Shown here: positions 33,741 to 42,584 of the stretch, piece after piece
Position numbering within the stretch: position 1 is the stretch's first letter
Layout: each line of letters opens with the position of its first letter
Assembly: GCA_034664845.1 (NCBI GenBank)
Contig: JAXDGW010000031.1
Span: 1 to 64,000 of the forward strand
Source: JADGNZ01 sp034664845
Lineage (GTDB): Bacteria > Acidobacteriota > Thermoanaerobaculia > Gp7-AA8
Reading direction: 5' to 3'
DNA length: 64,000 bases
Notes under the pieces: model-generated
What the model saw: the letters and a program-made list of their open reading frames with translations, nothing else
What the model was told of the DNA's origin: nothing
Database searches by the model: none
Translations under genes and position numbers: made by a program

Positions 33741-34700
33741 TCAGGCGCGCAACAACGTAAGCGCGCGGTCGTGATGATCAAGTAGCGGACCGTCATCGGC
33801 AAACGCGTCCTCGCATCGCTTGATCAGGTTTGAAATGTGACCTTCGCTGCGCAGCCGCAGCGAGGCGGCGATCGAACGGAGCGTGACCAGCCCTTCATGC
33901 CATCCGAGCCAGGCGACCAGAGAGCGCAGGATATGCCCTTTCGTGGTGCGGATAGCATCCGCGCTCTCGCCGGCGGCCTTGGCCACAGCACTCATGATCA
34001 CATGCATCTTCGGCCGTCCCACCGCGCGTTGCATTCGCGGATGATCGGTCGATCGAGGCTTGGTCTCAACCTGTTTCCGCATGTCCTTGCACCAATCCTC
34101 GCTGCCGAGGTAGAGCTGATTGGTCAACTTGTCCCAAAGGCGGTCTTCACATCCGATCTTCGCGAGCACGAAGTCGCGATAGAGCGGCTGTGCCGCAGCG
34201 GCGTCCGGACCGAACAGTCCATGAACCGCTTCGACATCGAGCCAGTCAGGCGCCACTTCCAGGCCTGCTGTAGCTCGGTAGCTTGACCAGCGATACTGCT
34301 CGGGGAGCTCACACATCTTCGCGCGCACCGGATTGAGTACTACATAGCGCAGCACGTCGGCAAAGTACGATTCCCTGTCGATGAGGAACGCTTTGAAGCG
34401 CCCTTGGAAGAGGTGACCGCAGCGCCCGTGAACCCGATTGAACCAGTTCGCGTACGCACTGTTCAGCCAGTGCATCCCTTTCGAGAGGTTCGGCTGAGGC
34501 GTTTGCAGAACGATGTGGAAGTGGTTCGTCATCAGGACCCAGGCGGTGAGAGACCAGCCGAAGCGTCGCGTTGCCTCGCCGAGGAAGAGAAGAAACGCTT
34601 GGCGGTCGCGGATGGTGCGAAAAATCGGACGGCGCTCATTGCCGCGGGAAGTGACGTGGTACAGCGCATCAGCGAATTCGAGTCGTAACGGTCGTGCCAT
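33741..34700 (-). mobile_element. REP-associated tyrosine transposase (RAYT, Y1/IS200-like)
   Basis: 319 aa from ATG at 34700 (MARPLRLEFADALYHVTSRG); the frame upstream is unlikely coding. It has the HUH motif in MTNHFHIVLQTP and a conserved Tyr in the helix LNSAYANWFNRVHG, followed by GHLFQGRFKA. The C-terminal ~90 residues (from VIMSAVAKAAGE) look like a DnaA C-terminal-type DNA-binding helix set, a known RAYT arrangement. Single-strand endonuclease/transferase, expected to act on REP-like hairpins. Intact, and bracketed by GGGTCAGACCTTCGA clusters in opposite orientations, so the gene and its substrate repeats probably form the mobile unit. Confidence 0.9.
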
Positions 34701-34846
34701 AGCGTCACCGAGGATCCCTCGGCAATCCGACAGCGCCGAGGAAATCCTCACGCTGTAGAGAATCGGCGGCAAGACCTCCTCGGATTGGAAAATCGCGCTA
34801 CGGGGCGTAGAGGGCCAGCCGAGATCTTGACGACGGCAGCTATTGA

Positions 34847-35060
34847 AGATCAAAGGTGTGACCCTACTTCACGACGGTGTGGCAGTACTTCAACCCGCGA
34901 AGGTCGGCCTTGGCTGAAGGATCGAAGGTCTGGCCCCATTCCGATCTCCTCCAAGGTCTGGCCCCATTCCGATCTCCTTCTCCGGCCCTGGCTCAAGATC
35001 GAAGGTGTGGCCCCATTTCGGGCCCCATTTCGGACCCTTGGCCCCATTTTCGGGCCCTTC
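34847..35060. repeat. Right cluster of TCGAAGGTCTGGCCCC repeats
   Basis: Within the gene-free stretch 34701-35232, copies read AAAGGTGTGACCCTACTTC (about 34852), GATCGAAGGTCTGGCCCCAT (34920), CAAGGTCTGGCCCCATTCCG (34951) and GATCGAAGGTGTGGCCCCAT (34997), then several GGCCCCATTTCGG tails. They are complements, with a base or two of change, of the left cluster at 33090-33525. DNA from 35060 to the next gene is clearly AT-richer and holds nothing I recognise. Confidence 0.85.
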
Positions 35061-35232
35061 TAATTGTGATACACACCAATTTGGTTATATTTGTACGAGC
35101 GACTGGCGACTGCCGCGATAGATTCACCGACCCGCTCTCCGGTGAGAGTTTTGGCAAGCCGCTCGATTTTGGGCGCCCCTACGCAATAATTGGTGATTGG
35201 TCGGATGATTACGGTGGTAGTGGGAAATCTTG

Positions 35233-35610
35233 ATGTCGCGGACACACCAGTTGGTCTTGGTCTTATTGTTCTCTGGCGCGGTGGTTTCGTGCGGGGATTA
35301 CGAGATCCAACTTCCGAACGGATACATACTCGCGCGAATTACCCGCGGTCAGTTTGTTGTCGTTTCGCCCGATCGTCGTCCCGCAGTTGGGCCAACAGTT
35401 ACCGAGTACCTCGTTCACGATGACATAGTGGCCGGACGGGTATTGCCTGAGAACGGCCCGGAGGCGTATTTTGTCCTCGACACGAGGAAGCGGGCCGTTC
35501 AGTTCGGCCATTCACGCTCGGAATGGCTGACTAGAATGGCATCATCAGGCGTTCGAGATGCGGCGACCCACCCGCCATCGCGATTCGACAGATGGCTCGC
35601 CCGTCGTTGA
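35233..35610 (+). CDS. Putative lipoprotein, hypothetical
   Basis: 125 aa from ATG at 35233. N-terminal signal LVLVLLFSGAVVSCGDYE with a lipobox-like VVSC around residue 20, so probably a lipid-anchored periplasmic protein. The rest (EIQLPNGYILARITRGQFV, YFVLDTRKRAVQFG) is beta-rich and unrecognised. Base composition is lower in GC than the surrounding loci, and the gene stands alone between the transposase repeats and a pseudogene, suggesting acquired DNA. Confidence 0.6.
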   Translation: MSRTHQLVLVLLFSGAVVSCGDYEIQLPNGYILARITRGQFVVVSPDRRPAVGPTVTEYLVHDDIVAGRVLPENGPEAYFVLDTRKRAVQFGHSRSEWLTRMASSGVRDAATHPPSRFDRWLARR

Positions 35611-35691
35611 ACAGCTTCAGGTGTATCCCGTGCGCGGGGCTAGATAAACCGGATCATAGCGACGGCAGTGCTCGGGTAAGCTGAGAACCTT

Positions 35692-36045
35692 TGCACACCG
35701 GCATCAAACCTCGCCGCGGATTTGCGCAGCTCGACCTTGCCGAGGTCTGGCAGTATCGCGAATTGCTTGGATTCCTTGCCTGGCGGGACATCATCATCCG
35801 GTACAAGCAGACCACCATCGGGTTGCTTTGGCGTTCATCAGGCCGTTTCCGACGATGGTGATCTTTACTGTCGTGTTCGGGCGGATCGCCAAAGTTGCCG
35901 TCGGAGAATGTGCCGTATGCGGTGTTCAGCTTCACGACGCTGCTGCCGTGGCAGTTCTTTTCGACTGCGCTTGCCGAGGCGGCGAGTTTGATCGTGGGGA
36001 TGGGCACCTGATCTCGAAGACATACTTCCCGCGCACGTTTGGCGC
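35692..36045 (+). pseudogene. Truncated, frameshifted copy of the ABC-2 permease gene
   Basis: The sequence matches the first ~350 bp of the intact permease gene at 37036 at high identity (for example CTCGACCTTGCCGAGGTCTG and CATCCGGTACAAGCAGACCA). Against the intact copy there is a base loss near 35830 (TTTGGCG for TTTGGGCG), a base gain near 35893 (AAAGTTGCC for AAGATGCC) and a loss near 35996. Similarity stops at about 36040, before the FkbM gene. It cannot encode the transporter; it marks a partial duplication of the export-gene start. Confidence 0.88.
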
Positions 36046-36057
36046 TGCTGGCTAACC

Positions 36058-36885
36058 ATGGACCGATCATTCCTAAAGGCTCTTGTAATGAATGGATGCT
36101 CGTCTGCATTACGCATCTACACTCGCTACGCCCCTTTCAAACGCGGCCGCGGCCTCTTCATCCGGCTCATTGAAATCCTGAAGCGTCGGGGATGGCCTCC
36201 GCCATTGATCGGTATCGGCGAAGGGTTGGTCATGGAGTTCGAGCCCTCGTTGATTGGCTGGACGCTGTTTGAGAACGGAGAGTGGGAACCGCTGCAGACG
36301 TCGGTTTTCCTGTCTCTGATTCAGGCAGGCGACATCGTCGTGGACGCCGGCGCGAACACCGGTTATTACGCGTTGTTGGCGGCAGCAAGAGCCGGCCATA
36401 AGGGGCAGGTGCATGCGTTCGAGATTCAGCCCTCGATGATCGCTATTCTTCGACGGAATATCACCAGAAACGGCCTGGGGGACATCGTCACGGTTGTGGA
36501 GGCTGGCTGTTTTTCGTCGGCAGGTGAAGCGGTCATCGAGTCGCATGGCGATCCAGGCGCAGCGCGCATCGCCTTCGCTGCCACCGGTATCCATGTTCCG
36601 CTCGTTACTCTCGATCAGTACGCCGAGACGGCAGGTCTTGACCGTGTCGACTTTATTCTGATCGACACCGAGGGTGCGGATTTCGAGGTTCTCAAGGGCG
36701 CCGCCGGCCTGCTGGCGTCGCATCATCCCGCGGTCATCGCGGAGGTCCACCATTTGGAGGTGTTCGGAGGCTCCGAGGGCGAATTGCGCGCGTTCATGGA
36801 GCAATTTGGCTACGTTGCCAAACTACTTCAGGGCGAGTTTTCCCGCGATCTTCTGTTCGTGACTGAGAACCGGACGGCCAGGTAG
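36058..36885 (+). CDS. FkbM-family methyltransferase
   Basis: 275 aa. SAM-binding motif VVDAGANTGYYALLAAARAG near residue 98, then VHAFEIQPSMIAILRRNI and the second half with VDFILIDTEGADFEVLKGA, the FkbM hallmark. Predicted O-methyltransferase acting on a sugar hydroxyl; in ABC-exported glycans such capping can end chain growth and be read by the Wzt C-terminal domain, which would fit its place just before Wzm/Wzt. It sits between the decayed and the intact permease copies. Confidence 0.9.
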   Translation: MDRSFLKALVMNGCSSALRIYTRYAPFKRGRGLFIRLIEILKRRGWPPPLIGIGEGLVMEFEPSLIGWTLFENGEWEPLQTSVFLSLIQAGDIVVDAGANTGYYALLAAARAGHKGQVHAFEIQPSMIAILRRNITRNGLGDIVTVVEAGCFSSAGEAVIESHGDPGAARIAFAATGIHVPLVTLDQYAETAGLDRVDFILIDTEGADFEVLKGAAGLLASHHPAVIAEVHHLEVFGGSEGELRAFMEQFGYVAKLLQGEFSRDLLFVTENRTAR

Positions 36886-37035
36886 CGAGAACCCGTGCGA
36901 GAGCCAGGACACGAGCTCGTGCACGATCAAGTGGCAGTTGGAGCGCGCGCCTCACCTCGAATCGCGGGCTGATTGAGACTCCATGCTCATCGACGAGAAG
37001 ATCGTCGCCGAGGTCACGCTAAACTACCCTCCGCC

Positions 37036-37851
37036 TTGCACACCATCATCAAACCTCGCCGCGGACTTGCGCAGCTCGACCTTGCCGAGGTCTGGCAGTA
37101 TCGCGAGTTGCTGGGATTTCTGGCGTGGCGGGATATCGTCATCCGGTACAAGCAGACCACCATCGGGCTGCTTTGGGCGTTCATCAGGCCGTTTCTGACG
37201 ATGGTCATCTTTACCGTCATTTTCGGGCGGATCGCCAAGATGCCGTCGGAGAATGTGCCGTATGCGGTGTTCAGCTTCACGGCGCTGCTGCCGTGGCAGT
37301 TCTTTTCGACGGCGTTCGCCGAGGCGGCGAGCTCGATCGTTGGGAACGGCCACATGATTTCGAAGATCTACTTTCCGCGGCTGATTCTGCCGCTGTCGTC
37401 GGTGACGGTCGGGATCGTCGACTTTTTCGTCTCGTTCGTGATCCTCATCTTCATCATGATCGGGTATCACACGCCGATCTCGACTCGGGCCGCGGCGCTG
37501 CCGCTTTTCTTTCTCCTCTGCGTCGTCTTCACGATGGGGCTGGGCATCTTTTTCGCCTCGCTGTACGTGCGGTTTCGCGACATGCGCCATCTCATCCCGT
37601 TCCTCACGCAGTTCGGCATGTACGTGTCGCCGGTCATCTTCAGCAGTACGAAGATCCCGGCGAAGTGGCGGCTCCTCTATTCGCTGAATCCGATGGTGGC
37701 CGTGATCGACGGCTTCCGCTGGTCGCTCCTCGGCACGACCGAGTTGTATGTTCCCGGAGTCATTGCCGGTACCGTGACCTCGATCGCGCTCCTCGTCGTC
37801 GGGCTCTATCACTTCAAGAAGACCGAGCGCATCTTTGCGGATGTCATGTGA
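37036..37851 (+). CDS. wzm: Polysaccharide ABC transporter permease (Wzm-like)
   Basis: 271 aa from TTG at 37036; no ATG or GTG is available at the family start, and a TTG at 36973 would add 21 residues. Six hydrophobic helices of the ABC-2 type: WRDIVIRYKQTTIGLLWAFI before helix 1, TMVIFTVIFGRIA, FSFTALLPWQFFS, SVTVGIVDFFVSFVILI, then MYVSPVIFSSTKIP and LYSLNPMVAVIDGFRW. It exports lipid-linked polysaccharide across the inner membrane with Wzt, whose ATG shares a base with this stop. A truncated duplicate lies at 35692-36045. Confidence 0.9.
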   Translation: MHTIIKPRRGLAQLDLAEVWQYRELLGFLAWRDIVIRYKQTTIGLLWAFIRPFLTMVIFTVIFGRIAKMPSENVPYAVFSFTALLPWQFFSTAFAEAASSIVGNGHMISKIYFPRLILPLSSVTVGIVDFFVSFVILIFIMIGYHTPISTRAAALPLFFLLCVVFTMGLGIFFASLYVRFRDMRHLIPFLTQFGMYVSPVIFSSTKIPAKWRLLYSLNPMVAVIDGFRWSLLGTTELYVPGVIAGTVTSIALLVVGLYHFKKTERIFADVM

Positions 37852-39086
37852 TGCCTGACGCCGTCATCGCACAGGGAATCGGGAAGAGGTACCGCCTCGG
37901 CGAGCAAGCCACCGCGTATGGTCTGCTACGCGAACAGATTGCCGCGGCGCTCAAGAGTCCATTCAAGAAGCGCGAGATCAAGCCGGCCACCGAGACCTTC
38001 TGGGCGCTGAAAGACGTGTCGTTCACGATTGGTGAGGCCGAGGTGGTCGGGCTGATCGGAAAGAACGGCGCGGGCAAATCGACGCTGCTGAAACTTCTCA
38101 GCCGCATCACTGAACCGACCGAGGGACGTATCGATCTTTTCGGCCGCGTCTCCAGCCTCCTCGAAGTCGGAATCGGCTTTCATCCGGAGCTGACGGGGCG
38201 CGACAACATCTATCTCAACGGCGCCATCCTCGGCATGTCGCGCCAGGAGATCCGGCGCAAGTTCGACGAGATTGCGGAGTTCGCGGAAATCTCGAGGTTT
38301 CTCGACACGCCGGTCAAGCGCTACTCGTCGGGCATGTACGTTCGGCTGGCGTTCGCGGTGGCGGCGCACCTCGAGCCGGACATCCTCATCGTCGATGAAG
38401 TGCTGGCCGTCGGCGACGCCGCGTTCCAGCAGAAGTGCCTCGGCAAAATGCGCGACATCCGCTCGCAAGGACGAACGGTGGTCGTGGTCAGCCACAACAT
38501 GGGAACGGTGTCGTCGCTCTGCCAGCGCGTGATCTGGCTGGCGGACGGGAAGGTCAAAGCCTCGGGCGAGGCGCAGGAAATCATTCGAAAGTATTTGTCC
38601 GAGGGGGTGGAGAACGATTTCGTCTGGACGCCGCGGCACGGCATCCTCAGCGCGTTCGAGTACCGATCAGTTTCCGTCGCCAGCGGCGATGGCACCGGAC
38701 CGGGCGACGGCTTCCCTGCTAACGCGCCGGTGGACGTGCTGTTCGACATCACGATCCACGACAAGTTCCCCGCGGGCCGGATCGAGATGCGCCTGATGAA
38801 CGACGCCGGCGACGTGCTGCTGACATCGACGAGCGCCGACCCCTCGGGGCAGCTGAATCACGAATGGACGCGCGGGCCGCAGCAACTGCGCTGCCGCATC
38901 CCCGCGAATTTTCTGATGCCGGGCCGCTATTTCGTGACGATCACGGAGCCGTACGGCACTCACGACATCCTTCGCGAGAACGTGCTGACGTTCACGGTGA
39001 CGGAGGAAGGGAGCCTGGCTGCGCGCGATCAACGGCAGGGAAAGATCGCGCCGGTGCTGGAGTGGACGGTGACGAACAGCGCGTGA
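37851..39086 (+). CDS. wzt: Polysaccharide ABC transporter ATP-binding protein with C-terminal glycan domain (Wzt-like)
   Basis: 411 aa. ATPase domain: Walker A GLIGKNGAGKSTLLKLLS (about 65-82), the KRYSSGMYVRLAFAVA signature, Walker B DILIVDEVLAVGD and VVSHNM switch. After about residue 250 there is an extra beta-rich domain (VDVLFDITIHDKFPAGRIEM, TRGPQQLRCRIPANFLMPGR), as in Wzt proteins that bind the modified end of the O-polysaccharide before export. This supports a glycan with a terminal cap, perhaps added by the FkbM enzyme upstream. Confidence 0.93.
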   Translation: MPDAVIAQGIGKRYRLGEQATAYGLLREQIAAALKSPFKKREIKPATETFWALKDVSFTIGEAEVVGLIGKNGAGKSTLLKLLSRITEPTEGRIDLFGRVSSLLEVGIGFHPELTGRDNIYLNGAILGMSRQEIRRKFDEIAEFAEISRFLDTPVKRYSSGMYVRLAFAVAAHLEPDILIVDEVLAVGDAAFQQKCLGKMRDIRSQGRTVVVVSHNMGTVSSLCQRVIWLADGKVKASGEAQEIIRKYLSEGVENDFVWTPRHGILSAFEYRSVSVASGDGTGPGDGFPANAPVDVLFDITIHDKFPAGRIEMRLMNDAGDVLLTSTSADPSGQLNHEWTRGPQQLRCRIPANFLMPGRYFVTITEPYGTHDILRENVLTFTVTEEGSLAARDQRQGKIAPVLEWTVTNSA

Positions 39087-39241
39087 TGCCGCGCTTTGAC
39101 GTGAACATCGATTGGCGAGATCGTCCTGAGTTCAAACATCAGGTATCGACGACTAGTAAAGTCGTCGGTCGGCTGAAGCGCCAACTCACGAGCTGGGACG
39201 ACACTCGCCACGACCGGCAGCCACCCAAGAATGCGCTGTAG
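39086..39241 (+). CDS. Small hypothetical protein, 51 aa
   Basis: Its ATG shares one base with the wzt stop (TGATG), the same coupling seen between wzm and wzt. The product begins MPRFDVNIDWRDRPEF and is charged, without a membrane helix. Nothing recognised. It may be an authentic small protein of the export operon or a chance frame. Confidence 0.4.
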   Translation: MPRFDVNIDWRDRPEFKHQVSTTSKVVGRLKRQLTSWDDTRHDRQPPKNAL

Positions 39242-39472
39242 GAAAATCAATCTAGAGCGTGGCGTATATACGTGACGCCGCAGTCGACTAGAAGTCGGCG
39301 ACGGGATGCGCACCTTGTCAAGGCTTTCAATGGCGGAAAAAGGGTGATTTTCGCGTCGGCGGGTAAGCGATTGAAGTCAAAGCGCTTACAGAATACTCAG
39401 CCTAGGTCGATTATACGCGACGTCATGTAAGCAAGTTCGTTAATCGGAAAAAGCGGGTCTACACTCCGGCGT

Positions 39473-39586
39473 ATGGGCGACTTTCCGTTCGATGCGATAG
39501 AGCTCTTCATATTCAAATCCGCTCTGTTGGTGATCTTCGCGGCCTGGGCCGTGAGGATGGTGCGAGACCATCTGCGCCGGCCGTGA
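39473..39586 (+). CDS. Possible 37-aa single-pass membrane microprotein
   Basis: ATG at 39473, stop at 39586. The product starts MGDFPFDAIELFIFKSALL; a single helix (LFIFKSALLVIFAAWAV) is followed by a basic end (RMVRDHLRRP). The stop lies 3 bp before the GTG of the next gene, so the two may be co-translated. A TACACT hexamer at about 39460, suitable as a -10 box, lies just upstream. The 231 bp between the small gene at 39086 and this frame are AT-richer and hold no other gene that I see. Confidence 0.4.
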   Translation: MGDFPFDAIELFIFKSALLVIFAAWAVRMVRDHLRRP

Positions 39587-39589
39587 CGG

Positions 39590-40270
39590 GTGTCAGTGAA
39601 GACTGTGAGGTTGGGAGTGTCAAAGATGAAACAGATCCTCTTAAAGTTCTTTCCTGAACGCCCGTTCGACGGGGATGGGCACGGGCACATCACGATGGCG
39701 ACGCGCGGAGAGGACATTGAGTTTGAGGTGCTTGGAGAGCACTGGCACAACGTATTGAAAGGTGCGGTAGAAAGCCTTCACTCCGAGGGCAAACTGCGGG
39801 TGTATTGGGGATCGATCGGCGCCAGCTATGTTGCGTTTCCGATCGTCTACAACTACCGGCACGTGGTCGAGCTATATCTTAAAGGCATTCTCTTGGCCGG
39901 CGAGCCGGCTTTGCTATTAGCTGGGCAGCCTGGTTTGGACGACGGTGTCTTTAAGGAACATTCCTTCGGGAAACTCCGGCCGGACATTGAGCGGATCTTT
40001 GATCTCCTGAAGGTTCAGTACTACGCGGACACTGTGGGATTCCAATCGAAGAAAGATTTTAGACGATTACTCGCCGATCTGGACGCGATGGAGATCCGCT
40101 ACCCGATCGACAAGAACCGGAGGCCGAGCCTGGAGAATAAGTTCATGACGTTCAACCTGTTTGAGTTCGCGCAAGTCATGGACAAGATTCTAGATACTTT
40201 AAATAGCATCCTCAGCTGGATCAGGTACGAGGTTGATGCCCGGTGTGAGATGGCAGCGGAGTCGTACTAG
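39590..40270 (+). CDS. Hypothetical protein with HEPN-like helical segment
   Basis: 226 aa from GTG at 39590 (an ATG at 39626 is an alternative). The segment AFPIVYNYRHVVELYLKGIL, near residue 82, resembles the R-x-x-x-E-L-x-L-K helix seen in HEPN-like proteins of unknown role; the C-terminal half is also helical. The canonical RxxxxH RNase motif of toxin HEPNs is not evident. GC is visibly lower than in the flanking glycan genes, pointing to recent transfer. It could belong to a small defence or stress module with the 37-aa frame upstream, but that is inference. The gap 40271-40492 holds nothing recognisable. Confidence 0.6.
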   Translation: MSVKTVRLGVSKMKQILLKFFPERPFDGDGHGHITMATRGEDIEFEVLGEHWHNVLKGAVESLHSEGKLRVYWGSIGASYVAFPIVYNYRHVVELYLKGILLAGEPALLLAGQPGLDDGVFKEHSFGKLRPDIERIFDLLKVQYYADTVGFQSKKDFRRLLADLDAMEIRYPIDKNRRPSLENKFMTFNLFEFAQVMDKILDTLNSILSWIRYEVDARCEMAAESY

Positions 40271-40492
40271 CTAGGTCTAAGCAGCGGACAGCTGAACCAC
40301 AGGCGGCAAGCAAAGCGTGGACAAATCGTCGGCAGTCGGACTCCGCAAGATTTATCTAGGCGTTCAATAGCAGGGATCGTCAAGTGTTCTCGTTCTTGTT
40401 CGTCGATGGCAGTTATGCTCACATTGACCCTGCGCTGACTTCACGGACGAAACACTAGCGAGCATCTCGAAGACCACCGCATCGAAGACCAG

Positions 40493-41494
40493 CTACGGCT
40501 CCGAGCGTCGTCGGCCGCGCATCCAGCTGACGAGGGCGTCGGGGGCCAGGCGGCGCAGCGTGCGGCGCGTCGTTCGAATGAAGGAATCGCGGATGCGCCA
40601 CCATCGCGCGGTCATGCGCGGGCCGAGGAAATGGGCGATTAGTGCGGGGTTGCCTGGGGACCGATCTTCGACCCACGCGCGCTCCGTGGCCAGGCGCGCG
40701 CCGCCCCAGGCGTCGCGCGACAGGGCGTTGCGCGCGAGGAGCCACCAGGTCTCGGCGCGGCGCCGCGGCGTCGTTGCGGCGGGGTCGAAGAAGGTGGCGT
40801 CGTAGCGCGTCAGCATTCGCGCGAAGAGATCGTCTTTGTCTTTCTGGTAGCGCGATTCCGTCTGGCTTCCCGCTTCCTCATGAACGCGAAACTGCGTCAG
40901 GATCTCCGGCATCAGATAGATCGGGTAATGCTCGACGAGGTGAAGCCACATCTCCAGATCCTGCGTGGTGCGGTTCGATTCGTTGAACGGTCCGGCAGCG
41001 GCGAGGGCGGAGCGGTGGATCATCAGGCCGCATCCGTAGATCCAGGATGTCAGAACGTCGCCGCCGTTGCGGGCGACGCTGAGACGCTCGTGGTTCTCCC
41101 CGGTGACGTTGCCGCGCGCATCGATCTTTTGGAGATTGCAGCCAACGATTCGTACGTCGGGATTTTGATCGAGAAACGCGAGCTGCGCCGCGGTCTTCTC
41201 GGGCAGGTAGCGGTCATCGTGACTGAGCCAGCAAAACCACTCGCCGCGCATTTCGGCGATCCCGCGGTTGAGCGCCGACGACACGCCGCCGTTCTCTTTC
41301 TCGATGTAACGGATTCGCTCGCCGTACGATCGGGCGATCTCCGCCGTGGCGCCGCCGTCGCGCGAGCCGTCGTTTACGACAATGGTCTCGACCTCATCGC
41401 TAGTTTGCGCCAGCGCGCTGTCGATCGCTTCGCGCAGGTAGTTCGCGCCGTTGTAGACCGGAATGACGATGGAGACGCGTGGCATCGGCGACAT
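40493..41494 (-). CDS. Glycosyltransferase family 2
   Basis: 333 aa from ATG at 41494 (GTG at 41500 and ATG at 41485 are also possible). GT-A motifs: VSIVIPVYNGANYLREAI, VVNDGSRDGG, ENGGVSSALNRGI and the DXD-like SHDDRYLPE; later TTQDLEMWLHLVEHYPIY holds the probable catalytic acidic residue. The C-terminal ~90 residues are basic. Last gene of a four-gene unit, 13 bp after the 2-epimerase; it may transfer the L-HexNAc sugar made by that unit. Confidence 0.9.
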   Translation of the reverse strand: MSPMPRVSIVIPVYNGANYLREAIDSALAQTSDEVETIVVNDGSRDGGATAEIARSYGERIRYIEKENGGVSSALNRGIAEMRGEWFCWLSHDDRYLPEKTAAQLAFLDQNPDVRIVGCNLQKIDARGNVTGENHERLSVARNGGDVLTSWIYGCGLMIHRSALAAAGPFNESNRTTQDLEMWLHLVEHYPIYLMPEILTQFRVHEEAGSQTESRYQKDKDDLFARMLTRYDATFFDPAATTPRRRAETWWLLARNALSRDAWGGARLATERAWVEDRSPGNPALIAHFLGPRMTARWWRIRDSFIRTTRRTLRRLAPDALVSWMRGRRRSEP

Positions 41495-41507
41495 GCTCAC
41501 TGCACGA

Positions 41508-42584
41508 TTAGATTGCGTAGCCCAGCACGATGTTGGCCACGGTCTGCGACACGTTCGGAACGAGGTACTCCGCGGGCGGCGTCCATGCCGGTTTGGTGAG
41601 CGCGAGCGACACGCCGCGCTCGATGGCCGCCGCGTCGCCGCCGGTCAGAATGTTGCTGCCGCACTCGATCGTTTCGGCGCGCTCGGTGACGTCGCGCAAC
41701 GTCACGTTCGGCACGCCGAAGATGCAGCATTCTTCCTGGACCGTGCCGCTGTCGCTCAGCACGCACGCAGCTTCGAGCTCGAGGCGTACGAAATCGAAGA
41801 AGCCGAGAGGCTTCATGACGCGGATGTGCGCGCCGGGCTCGATTCCGAAATGGCGCAGCCGGTCGAGCGTTCGAGGATGAAGGCTGATCAGCATCGGCAA
41901 TCCATGGATCGCGGCGACGCGGTCGAGCGCTGTCATGAATCCGCGCAAGCGCTCTTCGCCGTCGACGTTCTCGGCGCGATGCAGCGTGGCAAGAAAGAAT
42001 CCTTTCGGCGCGACCGACAGCCGCTGCATCACATCGGAAGCATCGATCTGCGGGCGATAAAACTGCAGCACCTCGAAGATCGGATTTCCGGTGACAGCGA
42101 TGTGCTGGCGCTCGAATCCTTCGCGCAGCAGGTTCTCTTTGCTGCGATGGGTGTACGGCATCCACACGTCGCTGCAGTTGTCGATGATGCGCCGGTTGAT
42201 CTCTTCGGGCACCCGATCGTCGAAACAGCGGTTGCCCGCTTCCATGTGAAAGACCGGAATGCCGAGCCGCGCCGCACTGACCGCGGCCAGACCGCTGTTC
42301 GTATCGCCGAGGATGACGACGCGGTCGGGACGCTCGCGCGAGAAAAACTCGTACGACTTTTCGATCACCTGCCCTGCCTGCGCACCGAACGAACTGGCTT
42401 CGATGCCGAGGTGAACATCGGGCTGGCGGACCTGCATCTCACGGAAGAAAACGTCGCTCAGGTTCTCGTCGTAGTTCTGTCCAGTGTGCACCAGCGTGTG
42501 CGTGGCGTGCGCGTCCAGCAGCGGGATGACGCGGCTGAGCCGGATGATCTCAGGACGGGTTCCGAGCCAGGTAACGACCTTCAT
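41508..42584 (-). CDS. UDP-N-acetylglucosamine 2-epimerase family (WecB/WbjD-like)
   Basis: 358 aa from ATG at 42584. Non-hydrolysing 2-epimerase fold: VVTWLGTRPEIIRLSRVI at the start, VHTGQNYDENLSDVFF, ILGDTNSGLAAV, FHMEAGNRCFDDRVPEEINR and LSDSGTVQEECCIFG. In this genetic context (after FnlA-like and RmlD-like genes) it more likely inverts C-2 of a UDP-6-deoxy-HexNAc to give the L-sugar than makes UDP-ManNAc. ATGA overlap with the upstream gene. Confidence 0.9.
   Translation of the reverse strand: MKVVTWLGTRPEIIRLSRVIPLLDAHATHTLVHTGQNYDENLSDVFFREMQVRQPDVHLGIEASSFGAQAGQVIEKSYEFFSRERPDRVVILGDTNSGLAAVSAARLGIPVFHMEAGNRCFDDRVPEEINRRIIDNCSDVWMPYTHRSKENLLREGFERQHIAVTGNPIFEVLQFYRPQIDASDVMQRLSVAPKGFFLATLHRAENVDGEERLRGFMTALDRVAAIHGLPMLISLHPRTLDRLRHFGIEPGAHIRVMKPLGFFDFVRLELEAACVLSDSGTVQEECCIFGVPNVTLRDVTERAETIECGSNILTGGDAAAIERGVSLALTKPAWTPPAEYLVPNVSQTVANIVLGYAI

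Noticed and set aside
36983..37198. Alternative ATG frame (MLIDEKIVAEVTL and onward) as the start of the permease
   Set aside because: It is out of frame with the conserved permease sequence; a frameshift would be needed and nothing supports one, so the TTG start was preferred.
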